A stretch of 64,000 bases of DNA, from contig NZ_BDBV01000045.1 of NCBI RefSeq assembly GCF_001613165.1, positions 1-64,000 of the forward strand, read 5' to 3'. Within the stretch, counting starts at the first letter, position 1, and each line of letters begins with the position of its first letter. Positions 25,672 to 32,716 of the stretch are shown piece by piece. The stretch is from Nocardia mexicana NBRC 108244. GTDB lineage: Bacteria; Actinomycetota; Actinomycetes; Mycobacteriales; Mycobacteriaceae. The notes below the pieces were generated by a model. The model worked only from the letters and a program-made list of their open reading frames with translations. It was not told where the DNA came from and did not search any database. The position numbers and the translations under genes are program-made.

Positions 25672-26808
25672 TCAGACCTGGGCCGCGGCGCGCTTGGCAA
25701 GGTTCTCGGCCACCTCGGCCTCCCACACCGTGACCGCGCGCGTGGTGTCCACCTCGAATTCGAACCGCGCGGTCATCTCCTCGGCGACATCGGCGACATC
25801 GGTATAGAACTGCTGGTACCAGCGTCGCAGCTGATAGACCGGGCCGTCCTCCTCGCACAGCAGCGGATTGTTGATGCGGGTCTTGCGCTGCCAGATCGCG
25901 ATGTCCTGCTCGAATCCGGTGCCCATGCCGCCCGCGAACTTGGCGGCGATCTCCTCGGCCTCGGCCCGCGGACGGTCGGTGGGCAGCTTGACGATCATGC
26001 CGTACTGCAGCACGAACCGGTCCGGAGTGACCGGGTAGTGGCAGTTGATCAGGATGCCCTCCACGGTCAGCCCGTCGCTCTCGCTGCGCAGGTGGTCGAT
26101 CATGTAGGAGGGGCCGTAGTACGAGGCGTCGGAGTGCAGGGTGTTCTTGCCGCCCAGCGCCTTCGCGGTCTCACCCATGGTGTCCTCGCGCGAGACCGAC
26201 GTCATGTACTGGCTGGCGACATGACCCTCGAAGACGTTCTTGAAGAACGTCGGAAAGCCCAGGTGCACATAGAAGAAGTGCGCCATGTCCACCACGTTGT
26301 CGACCACCTCGCGGCAGTTGGAGTCGACGACGATCTGCTTCCAGGTCCAGTCGGTCCACTCGTCGCTGAACGCGCCCTCGATCCGCGGGATGGTGATGTC
26401 GGCCGGCGGCGCCTTGCCCTCCGGGTCGTTCCACACGAACAGTTGCCTGTTCTGCTCCAACGTCTTCCACGCCTTGGTGCGTGCCAGCGGCGGTACCCGG
26501 CGCGCGTACGGAATACCGGTGCAGCGGCCGTTGCCGCCCCACCGCCAATCGTGGAACGGGCATGCCAGCGAGTTGCCCTTGACGGTACCGTCGGCCAGAT
26601 TGCCGCCCATGTGCGGGCAGTAGGCGTTGAGCACGTTGAGGTTGCCGTCCTCGCCCGCGAATACCACCAGTTCCGTGCCGAAAGCCGTTATGGTGTGCGG
26701 TTTTCCGTCCCGGAAGCTGTCCGCCAGCCCGAGGCAGTGCCAGCCGCGCGCGTACCGCGTGGTCGGCCCGCCCGCATCGATCACTCGCACTTCGCTGTCG
26801 CCGGTCAT
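25672..26808 (-). CDS. kshA: Rieske oxygenase, 3-ketosteroid 9-alpha-hydroxylase oxygenase component
   Basis: 378 residues. The Rieske [2Fe-2S] ligands are C64/H66 (CPHMGG) and C83/H86 (CPFHDWRWGG). The mononuclear iron site is NVVDMAHFFYVHLG (H177, H182) with an Asp in GFEQDIAIWQ. The start RYARGWHCLGLAD, the loop FFKNVFEGHVASQY and the ending RRWYQQFYTDVADV closely resemble KshA. KshA hydroxylates C9 of 3-ketosteroids; with KstD activity this opens ring B. A GGAGGAA site precedes the ATG. A KstD-like gene lies at the right end of the window. Confidence 0.9.
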   Translation of the reverse strand: MTGDSEVRVIDAGGPTTRYARGWHCLGLADSFRDGKPHTITAFGTELVVFAGEDGNLNVLNAYCPHMGGNLADGTVKGNSLACPFHDWRWGGNGRCTGIPYARRVPPLARTKAWKTLEQNRQLFVWNDPEGKAPPADITIPRIEGAFSDEWTDWTWKQIVVDSNCREVVDNVVDMAHFFYVHLGFPTFFKNVFEGHVASQYMTSVSREDTMGETAKALGGKNTLHSDASYYGPSYMIDHLRSESDGLTVEGILINCHYPVTPDRFVLQYGMIVKLPTDRPRAEAEEIAAKFAGGMGTGFEQDIAIWQRKTRINNPLLCEEDGPVYQLRRWYQQFYTDVADVAEEMTARFEFEVDTTRAVTVWEAEVAENLAKRAAAQV

Positions 26809-26929
26809 TGTTCCTCCGATCCGATTACCGCCCCTGCGCGCCCGCTCACGTCGCGAGGGCTGTCCTGATTTCGATGCTTGCCGCGGGCCCCGGCGGCCGA
26901 CATTCGCAGTCCCACTGGCCGGGAGGTCG

Positions 26930-27460
26930 TCACCGCGCCCCCAGCCGTTCGAATGCCGAGCGGTAGAACAGCAGCGGCGGCGCGTCCGAATGCTCGTCGA
27001 GCGCGGTGACGCGGGCGATCACGATGGTGTGGTCGCCGCCGTCGAACTCTCGCTCGAGCTCGCAGTCGATACTGGCCAGCGCGCCGGACAGCCGCGGCGA
27101 GCCGTTCGCCGAAGGGGCCCAGTCGATTCCGGCGAACTTGTCGGTGCCGCTGCGGGCCAGCCGTCGACAGACCTCCTCCTGATCGTGAGCGAGAATGTTG
27201 ACGCAGAATCGCCCGGCCGCGCGGATGCGCGGCCACGACGTGGACGTGCGCGCGGGGCAGAAGCACACCGCGGGCGGTTCCAGCGACAGCGAGGAGAACG
27301 ACTGGCAGCTGAACCCCACCGGCCGATCGCCGTCCAGGGCGGTGAGCACCGTGACGCCCGTGCAGAATCGGCTCAGCACGGCCTTGAAGGTTGTGTGCGC
27401 GACCCCGAGGGTCGGCCCGTCCGCCTGCAGCACCGCGACTCCCTTATTTCGATCAGACAT
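26930..27460 (-). CDS. hsaB: Flavin reductase, HsaB-like
   Basis: 176 residues from the ATG at 27460; an ATG at 27475 is an alternative. VLSRFCTGVTVLTALDGDRP, VGFSCQSFSSLSLEPPAVCF and RFCVNILAHDQEEVCRRLA are typical of the flavin reductase domain that supplies reduced flavin to two-component monooxygenases such as HsaA. It is first in the minus-strand operon, 121 bp before kshA. The HsaA-like oxygenase is encoded 9 kb away, and the luciferase-like enzyme in this operon is another possible client. The start codon lies inside a 20-bp motif shared with the ribBA upstream region. Confidence 0.8.
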   Translation of the reverse strand: MSDRNKGVAVLQADGPTLGVAHTTFKAVLSRFCTGVTVLTALDGDRPVGFSCQSFSSLSLEPPAVCFCPARTSTSWPRIRAAGRFCVNILAHDQEEVCRRLARSGTDKFAGIDWAPSANGSPRLSGALASIDCELEREFDGGDHTIVIARVTALDEHSDAPPLLFYRSAFERLGAR

Positions 27461-27464
27461 ATAG
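27445..27464. promoter_or_regulatory. 20-bp motif shared with the ribBA leader, copy 1
   Basis: TATTTCGATCAGACATATAG here and TATTTCTATCAGGCATATAG at 29901-29920 match at 18 of 20 bases and are AT-rich in GC-rich DNA. This copy covers the hsaB start codon. It may be a regulator site or the relic of a duplicated gene start. Confidence 0.4.
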
Positions 27465-27475
27465 CTGACAGTCAT

Positions 27476-27667
27476 CAGAGCAGGTGAGCCCGCGGACCGG
27501 TCAATACGCAGGTCCGGTGACCGGGAAACAGATCGGTAGGACGTACGTAGTTCCACCGATTCGCGACCCGTATGTCACGGGCCACTGTGACTGGTGACAC
27601 AAATTATGAATCCGAACATGCCTAGTCGAAATACTTCTAGACTGCATATGAACCAACGGAGGAACAT
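27476..27667. promoter_or_regulatory. Divergent promoter region of the hsaB-kshA operon and the IclR gene
   Basis: A gap of about 190 bp with several partial dyads, including GTGACTGGTGACAC and related GGTCACC-like pieces, and AT-rich stretches near 27600-27640. An ACGGAGGAAC binding site precedes the IclR start. No TnnAACnnGTTnnA-type KstR site or KstR2-like site was found. The regulator is therefore more likely the adjacent IclR protein. Confidence 0.5.
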
Positions 27668-28507
27668 ATGACCGTCACCGTGCTGCCCTCCGCGGAACGC
27701 ACCACTCCCGCCCCGCACCACGCGGCGGACACCCGGACGGCGGACCGCGGCGGCGCCATCCCGGTCTCGATGATCGAGCGGATGACCCTGATCCTCGACG
27801 CGTTCGATGCCGCCACTCCGACGCTGACCCTACTGGAACTCGTTGAGCGGACGGGACTTCCGCGCTCGACGGTGCACCGCATCCTGGACCAGATGATCCG
27901 GCTGCGCTGGCTGGCGCACACCTCCGGTGGCTACCGGCTCGGCATGCGCACCCTGGAGCTGGGCGGACTCACCGCCGACCACAACGAGATTCGCGACGCG
28001 GTCGGCCCGCTGCTGCACGAATTGTCCCAGCGCACCGGCATGGTCGGTCACCTCGCGGTGCTCGACGGCCGCGATGTGGTCTACCTGGACAAGGCGGGCG
28101 GCCGGTTCGCCGCCGCGCTGCCGACCCGGCTGGGCGGCCGGATGCCCGCGCACGCAACGGCTCTGGGCAAGGCCATGCTGGCCGCCCTGGAGCCCACCAT
28201 CGCCGAGGCCGCGTTCCGCTCCCGGCTCCCCCGTCTGACGCCGCGCACCCTCTGCGAACCCGACGCGCTGCGCCGCGAGCTGGGCCAGATCCGGCTGCGG
28301 CAGGGCGTGGCGGTCGACCGTGAGGAGGCCGTCGCCGGAATCGCCTGTGTGGCAGCGCCGCTGCGGGCCCGCGGCGCCGCCCCGGCCGCCCTGTCGCTGT
28401 CCGGGCGGGCCGACGCGATGAGTTTCGACCGGCTCGCCAGGGTCGTGCTGGAGGTGGCGCACGAGGCCGGGCGCACGCTGTTCCCGCGGCGGGCGCGATG
28501 GCGCTAG
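27668..28507 (+). CDS. IclR family transcriptional regulator
   Basis: 279 residues: a ~35-residue polar leader, then an N-terminal winged helix (LTLLELVERTGLPRSTVHRI) and the IclR effector domain (LHELSQRTGMVGHLAVLDGR, VYLDKAGGRFAAALPTRLGG, HATALGKAMLAAL). GVAVDREEAVAGIACVAAPL is the usual C-terminal block. It is divergent from the seven-gene steroid-type operon and is the obvious candidate regulator. IclR proteins in catabolic clusters may activate or repress; the effector is unknown. Confidence 0.85.
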   Translation: MTVTVLPSAERTTPAPHHAADTRTADRGGAIPVSMIERMTLILDAFDAATPTLTLLELVERTGLPRSTVHRILDQMIRLRWLAHTSGGYRLGMRTLELGGLTADHNEIRDAVGPLLHELSQRTGMVGHLAVLDGRDVVYLDKAGGRFAAALPTRLGGRMPAHATALGKAMLAALEPTIAEAAFRSRLPRLTPRTLCEPDALRRELGQIRLRQGVAVDREEAVAGIACVAAPLRARGAAPAALSLSGRADAMSFDRLARVVLEVAHEAGRTLFPRRARWR

Positions 28508-28545
28508 CCCGGTCCCGGAACATGCCCGAGCGATATAGTTCGCCG

Positions 28546-29133
28546 ATGACCTCCGGTCCCGACCTGCCGACGACCTCCTGGGCCGTGCTCGGAATGCTCT
28601 CACACGCCGAGGAACTGTCGGGTTACGACCTGAAGAAGTGGGCCGACTGGAGTCTGCAGTTCTTCTACTGGAGTCCCTCGTTCAGCCAGATCTACGCCGA
28701 GCTCAAGCGGCTGGAGAAGCACGGCTACGTCACCTCGCGCGCGGTGCTGTCCGAGGACGGCGTGCGCGGCAAGCGGATGTACGCGATCACGGCGAGCGGG
28801 CGGGAGGCGGTGGCGCACTGGGTGAATCATTCACCCGTCGAGGCACCGGTGCTCAAACACAGTGTCATGCTGCGGACCTGGCTGGGCCATCTCGCCGAGC
28901 CGGATCGCCTGCGCGAAATCCTCACCGAGCACATCGATTACGCCGAGCGGATGCGCCGCCGGGCCCAGGCCGATGCCGAGGGAGCCGACACCAACCCGGA
29001 CTGGGCGTATCCGAGTGCCGTGCTGCGGTGGTGCGTCCGGCACTACGAGGCCGAGCAGGAGTTCGCCCGGGACCTGCTGGCGGACCTGGGCAAGCTGGAG
29101 AAGCGCGGCGGTTCTCGCCGCAAGAAGGGTTAG
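28546..29133 (+). CDS. PadR family transcriptional regulator
   Basis: 195 residues from the ATG at 28546. TSWAVLGMLSHAEELSGYDL opens the PadR winged helix, FFYWSPSFSQIYAELKRLEK is the recognition region, and the C-terminal half is the helical dimer domain rich in charged residues (EHIDYAERMRRRAQADAEGA). The stop overlaps the convergent methyltransferase stop by a few bases. PadR proteins often repress genes for phenolic or drug response; no target is obvious here. Confidence 0.85.
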   Translation: MTSGPDLPTTSWAVLGMLSHAEELSGYDLKKWADWSLQFFYWSPSFSQIYAELKRLEKHGYVTSRAVLSEDGVRGKRMYAITASGREAVAHWVNHSPVEAPVLKHSVMLRTWLGHLAEPDRLREILTEHIDYAERMRRRAQADAEGADTNPDWAYPSAVLRWCVRHYEAEQEFARDLLADLGKLEKRGGSRRKKG

Positions 29134-29795
29134 ATCCGTCGAATGCGTGCGAGCCAGGCCACCGTATCGATGATGCCGTCCTCGGATTCCAGGCCGAGCT
29201 TGTCGACATCGTCGGCGACCAGTCCGGTGACCCGGCCGCGGTAGGTGCTGGGCCGCAGGTCCTCCAATTCCCATCCGTCGCCGAAGGATTCGCGGATGAG
29301 CGTGTCGCTGATGCGGGGACCGATGCCCGGTTCGGCGTTCGACAGGGCCAGCACGTGCACATATCCGCCCGGCTTGCACAGGGCGTGCAGGCCGCGGACG
29401 TAGTCGGCGCGCGCCTCGGGATCCTCGCCGAAGACATGGAACAGCGCGCTGTCGACGATGGTGTCGAAGACGCCCAGCACCGTGCCGCTCTCGGGCTCAC
29501 GACCCACGCGTACCGCGTCGACGACCCGGAATTGCGCTGTGGGGACGCCCTTCTCGGCGGCATTGCGCTGGGCGTAGGCCACGGCGCTGGGTGACAGGTC
29601 GACGCCGAGCACGTCGTAGCCGAGCCGGGTGAGCATGATGGTGTGCTCCCCAGCGCCGCTGCCGGGGTCGAGTACCCGGCCGGTGATCCGCCCCTCGCGC
29701 TCCAGCGCCACGATCGCGGGCTGCGGTTCCCCGATCACCCAGGGGGCCGTGTCATTGTCGTAGACAGTGTTCCAGAACTCTGCGGTCTGCGTCAT
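29130..29795 (-). CDS. SAM-dependent methyltransferase (tellurite/thiopurine-resistance-like)
   Basis: 221 residues from the ATG at 29795. The start TAEFWNTVYDNDTAPWVIGE followed by PQPAIVALEREG resembles small class I methyltransferases of the TehB/TPMT type. GRVLDPGSGAGEHTIMLTRL is motif I (Pro replaces the usual Asp-Val-Gly pattern), and VLGVDLSPSAVAYA ends strand two. The substrate is unknown. The gene converges on and slightly overlaps the padR stop. Confidence 0.75.
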   Translation of the reverse strand: MTQTAEFWNTVYDNDTAPWVIGEPQPAIVALEREGRITGRVLDPGSGAGEHTIMLTRLGYDVLGVDLSPSAVAYAQRNAAEKGVPTAQFRVVDAVRVGREPESGTVLGVFDTIVDSALFHVFGEDPEARADYVRGLHALCKPGGYVHVLALSNAEPGIGPRISDTLIRESFGDGWELEDLRPSTYRGRVTGLVADDVDKLGLESEDGIIDTVAWLARIRRI

Positions 29796-29900
29796 GCCCC
29801 CACCCAACACCCTCAACCACACTCGAGGTCAAGTCCGGCCCCTCCCGGGGAGGGCGGGTCCCACTGATCGGTACTTCACCTGGCTGTTTTGGTGTCGGCA

Positions 29901-29920
29901 TATTTCTATCAGGCATATAG
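29901..29920. promoter_or_regulatory. 20-bp motif shared with the hsaB start, copy 2
   Basis: TATTTCTATCAGGCATATAG, directly followed by the GAGG of the ribBA ribosome binding site. It contains the partial dyad CTAT-N7-ATAG. See copy 1 at 27445-27464. Confidence 0.4.
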
Positions 29921-29932
29921 GAGGTGGTCGCG

Positions 29933-31159
29933 ATGGCCGAGGGCCTGAATTCCGTTCCGGAGGCGGTGGCGGCGCTGGGCGCCGGTGGCGCGGTGCTCGT
30001 CGTCGACGATGCGGAGCGGGAGAACGAGGGAGACCTGGTGCTGGCCGCGGAGCGGGCCACGGCGGCGAACGTCGGTTTCCTGGTGCGCCACACCAGCGGG
30101 GTGCTGTGCGTTCCGATGGCGGGCGCGGACCTGGACCGGCTGCTGCTGCCGCCGATGACGGCGGTCAACGAGGACCCCAAGGGCACCGCGTACACCGTGT
30201 CGGTGGATGCGGCCGAGGGCGTCTCCACCGGCATCTCCGCCGCCGACCGCGCGCGGACGATGCGGCTGCTCGCCGATCCCCGCACCTCCCCCGCCGACCT
30301 CACTCGCCCCGGGCACGTGTTCCCGCTGCGCGCCCACCCGCGCGGCGTGCTGGGCCGCCCCGGCCACACCGAGGCCACCGTGGATCTGCTGCGGCTGGCC
30401 GGGATGCGGCCCGCGGGCGTCATCGGCGAGGTGGTCAACGACGACGGCTCGATGGCCCGGCTACCCGAACTGCTGACGCTGGCCCGGACGCACGGCATTC
30501 CGATCGTGTCGATCGCGGATCTCATCGCGCACCGAAACCGCTTCGAGGACACCGTCACCCGGCTCGCCGAGACCCAGTTGCCCACGCGCTACGGCGAATT
30601 CCGGGTGCTCGGATATCGCGACGACGACGAGACGGAACATCTGGCCCTGGTGTTCGGCGCCCCCGCGGGTTCGGGCGCGCTGGCCCGGCTGCATTCGGAA
30701 TGCCTCACCGGCGACGCCTTCGGCTCGCTGCGCTGCGACTGCGGCGCACAGCTCGACGCGGCGCTGCGCGCGGTGGCCGCCGCGGGCCGGGGCGTGGTGG
30801 TGTACCTGCGCGGGCAGGAGGGACGCGGTATCGGTCTGCTGAACAAGCTGCGCGCCTACGAATTACAGGACGAGGGCGCGGATACCGTCGATGCCAATCT
30901 CCGGCTCGGGCTGCCGATCGACGCCCGCCGGTACGGCGCCGGCGCCCGGATCCTCGCCGACCTGGGCGTGGAATCGGTACGCCTGCTGAGCAACAACCCC
31001 GCCAAGCAATCGGGGCTGGAAGCGCACGGCATCACGGTCGCCGAGCGAATCCCCTTGCAGACCAAGCCAACCGAACACAACGTCCACTACCTCCGCACCA
31101 AACGCGACCGCCTCCGCCACCAGTTCGCCGATGCCGACCTCGCCACCGCCAACCGCTAG
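29933..31159 (+). CDS. ribBA: Bifunctional DHBP synthase / GTP cyclohydrolase II
   Basis: 408 residues from an ATG with AGGAGG eight bases upstream. The RibB half has VLVVDDAERENEGDLVLAAE and GHVFPLRAHPRGVLGRPGHT; the RibA half has the zinc site CLTGDAFGSLRCDC (C-x10-C-x-C) and RGQEGRGIGLLNKLRAYELQ. Together they make both precursors of riboflavin from ribulose 5-phosphate and GTP. No other rib gene is adjacent, so it may be an extra copy that meets flavin demand near flavin-dependent oxygenase genes; the main rib operon would lie elsewhere. Confidence 0.9.
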   Translation: MAEGLNSVPEAVAALGAGGAVLVVDDAERENEGDLVLAAERATAANVGFLVRHTSGVLCVPMAGADLDRLLLPPMTAVNEDPKGTAYTVSVDAAEGVSTGISAADRARTMRLLADPRTSPADLTRPGHVFPLRAHPRGVLGRPGHTEATVDLLRLAGMRPAGVIGEVVNDDGSMARLPELLTLARTHGIPIVSIADLIAHRNRFEDTVTRLAETQLPTRYGEFRVLGYRDDDETEHLALVFGAPAGSGALARLHSECLTGDAFGSLRCDCGAQLDAALRAVAAAGRGVVVYLRGQEGRGIGLLNKLRAYELQDEGADTVDANLRLGLPIDARRYGAGARILADLGVESVRLLSNNPAKQSGLEAHGITVAERIPLQTKPTEHNVHYLRTKRDRLRHQFADADLATANR

Positions 31160-31188
31160 CGCCCCGGGAGCGCAACATCATTCCCGTG

Positions 31189-31226
31189 GATTCCGGCCGA
31201 AAGTGTGCCGGAAATGCGAAGGGGGC
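31189..31226. repeat. Dispersed repeat, copy d (half-element)
   Basis: GGATTCCGGCCGAAAGTGTG followed by CCGGAAATGCGAAGGG matches the right arm and first tail unit of the other copies. It lies in the convergent gap between ribBA and the MmcQ-like gene. The left arm is not clear. Confidence 0.75.
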
Positions 31227-31256
31227 CGCTGCTGTCGGAATGCCGCGGCCCGTCGC

Positions 31257-31667
31257 TCACGAATCGTGCTCGGCCAGCCACCTTTTCGCTCGGGTGGGCG
31301 AGGCGCGCGAAAGCCAGGCGTCCTGCACGACCTCGGTCAGTTCGTCCAGGCCCAGCTCGCCGATCCGGCTGCCTCGCACCAGGACCGACGGGTGGCCGTC
31401 GAAGTGCGGGGTGGTGAAGAACGGCGAGTCCGGGTCCTGGACGAGCGCGAGCTTGTCGGATTCCGAGGGGACCCAGAACACGATCACGTCGGCGAATCGC
31501 TCACCCGTATCCGGGTCGAACGCGTCCGGGCGCGGAGTCCGGAAGAACACGAACGACTTTCGCCCGACCTGGTAGACCGGGTTGCCCTGCGGGCCGTATT
31601 CGACCGTCACATGCGGCATGGCCCCGGCCAGGTCGTGCACATCGTCCACCCGTGCGCGCCGCGCCAT
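31257..31667 (-). CDS. MmcQ/YjbR-like protein
   Basis: 136 residues. The pattern (NPVYQVGRKSFVFFRTPRPD, ADVIVFWVPSESDKLALVQD, HPSVLVRGSRIGELGLDELT, ending in AWLSRASPTRAKRWLAEHD) fits the long MmcQ/YjbR-like proteins of actinobacteria, with no enzymatic motif. It starts 9 bp after the stop of the F420-type oxidoreductase on the same strand, so the two are probably one operon. Confidence 0.75.
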   Translation of the reverse strand: MARRARVDDVHDLAGAMPHVTVEYGPQGNPVYQVGRKSFVFFRTPRPDAFDPDTGERFADVIVFWVPSESDKLALVQDPDSPFFTTPHFDGHPSVLVRGSRIGELGLDELTEVVQDAWLSRASPTRAKRWLAEHDS

Positions 31668-31676
31668 CGGCGATCC

Positions 31677-32588
31677 TCAGTCGGCCAGTCCGGCAAGGAG
31701 TTTGCGGGTGCGGGCCGCGGCGTCGCCGCCCGCGAACACGGCACCGTAGAACTCGGTGGCGCCCGCCTCGAAGATCGCCCGCACGCGCGCGGCCACCTGC
31801 TCCTCGGTGCCGATGATCGCCAGATCGGCCGGGCCCTCGGCGCCCTCTCGGTCCATCATCGCCCGGTACGACGGCAGCGTGCCGTAGGCGCCGAAGACCT
31901 CGGCGGCCTTCTCCCGGGCGGCGTCGGCCTCGTCGGTGACGAGCACCGGCAGCGCGGCCACCACCCGCGGCGCCGGACGGCCCGCCTCGGCAGCGGCGGC
32001 GGTGATGGTCGGCGCGATGTGCTCGCGGATGGTCGCCGGGCCGGTCATCCACAGCACGGTGCCGTCGGTGCGGCGGCCGGCCAGTTTCAGCATCTGGGTC
32101 CCCATCGCCGCCACCAGCACCGGCACCCGGCCCTCGTTCGGGACCGACAGGGCCAGGTTGGCGCTCAGGGTCTCACCGGAGTAGGAGACCGGCTCGCCGT
32201 CCAGCAGCGGCAACAGCGCCGACAGGTACTCCTTCATGTGCCGGGCGGGGCGGCCGAAGTCGTAGCCGAACATGTTCTCGATGACGATCTGGTGCGACAG
32301 GCCGATCCCCAGGGTGAGGCGACCGGGCCCGGCCGCCAGCGCGGTCGTGCGCGCGTGCTGGGCCATGGTGCCGGGATGCCGCGGGTAGGTGGGCACGACG
32401 GCGGTGCCCAAATCGATACCCGGCACCTGGCTACCCGCGACGGCCAGCGCGGTCAGCGCATCGATGCCGAAGATATGCGACAGCCAGGCCGAGTCGAAGC
32501 CCTCCTCGGCGGCCTGCGCCAGGTCGTCGGTGATCCGGCGCAGCGCGTCGGGTCCGGTCGGTTCGTTGAGCAGGATGCCGATCCGCAC
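31677..32588 (-). CDS. LLM class F420-dependent oxidoreductase
   Basis: 303 residues from the GTG at 32588, which has a strong AGGAGG site; the ATG at 32624 has none. EEGFDSAWLSHIFGIDALTA, LGTAVVPTYPRHPGTMAQHA, RLTLGIGLSHQIVIENMFG and ARHMKEYLSALLPLLDGEPV are the standard blocks of luciferase-like F420 oxidoreductases in actinobacteria. The substrate is unknown. It is co-transcribed with the MmcQ-like gene. Confidence 0.85.
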   Translation of the reverse strand: MRIGILLNEPTGPDALRRITDDLAQAAEEGFDSAWLSHIFGIDALTALAVAGSQVPGIDLGTAVVPTYPRHPGTMAQHARTTALAAGPGRLTLGIGLSHQIVIENMFGYDFGRPARHMKEYLSALLPLLDGEPVSYSGETLSANLALSVPNEGRVPVLVAAMGTQMLKLAGRRTDGTVLWMTGPATIREHIAPTITAAAAEAGRPAPRVVAALPVLVTDEADAAREKAAEVFGAYGTLPSYRAMMDREGAEGPADLAIIGTEEQVAARVRAIFEAGATEFYGAVFAGGDAAARTRKLLAGLAD

Positions 32589-32716
32589 TGCGAGCCTCCT
32601 AGGGTCGGGTGTCCGTTCGATCATCCAGCCTATGCCCGGCGCCGCGGCCGCACGCCGCGTGCCGCCATAGCCGATGTGGTCCGCGCGCGACCCAGGTCAC
32701 GATAGTGTTACCAACC

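Noticed and set aside
26809..27667. KstR or KstR2 operator
   Set aside because: No sequence close to TnnAACnnGTTnnA or to the KstR2 AnCAAGnnCTTGnT pattern was found in the gaps around kshA, hsaB or the IclR gene.
28831..29379. 182-codon minus-strand frame across the padR/methyltransferase junction
   Set aside because: It lies out of frame with both genes and has no motifs; both flanking proteins have complete domains.
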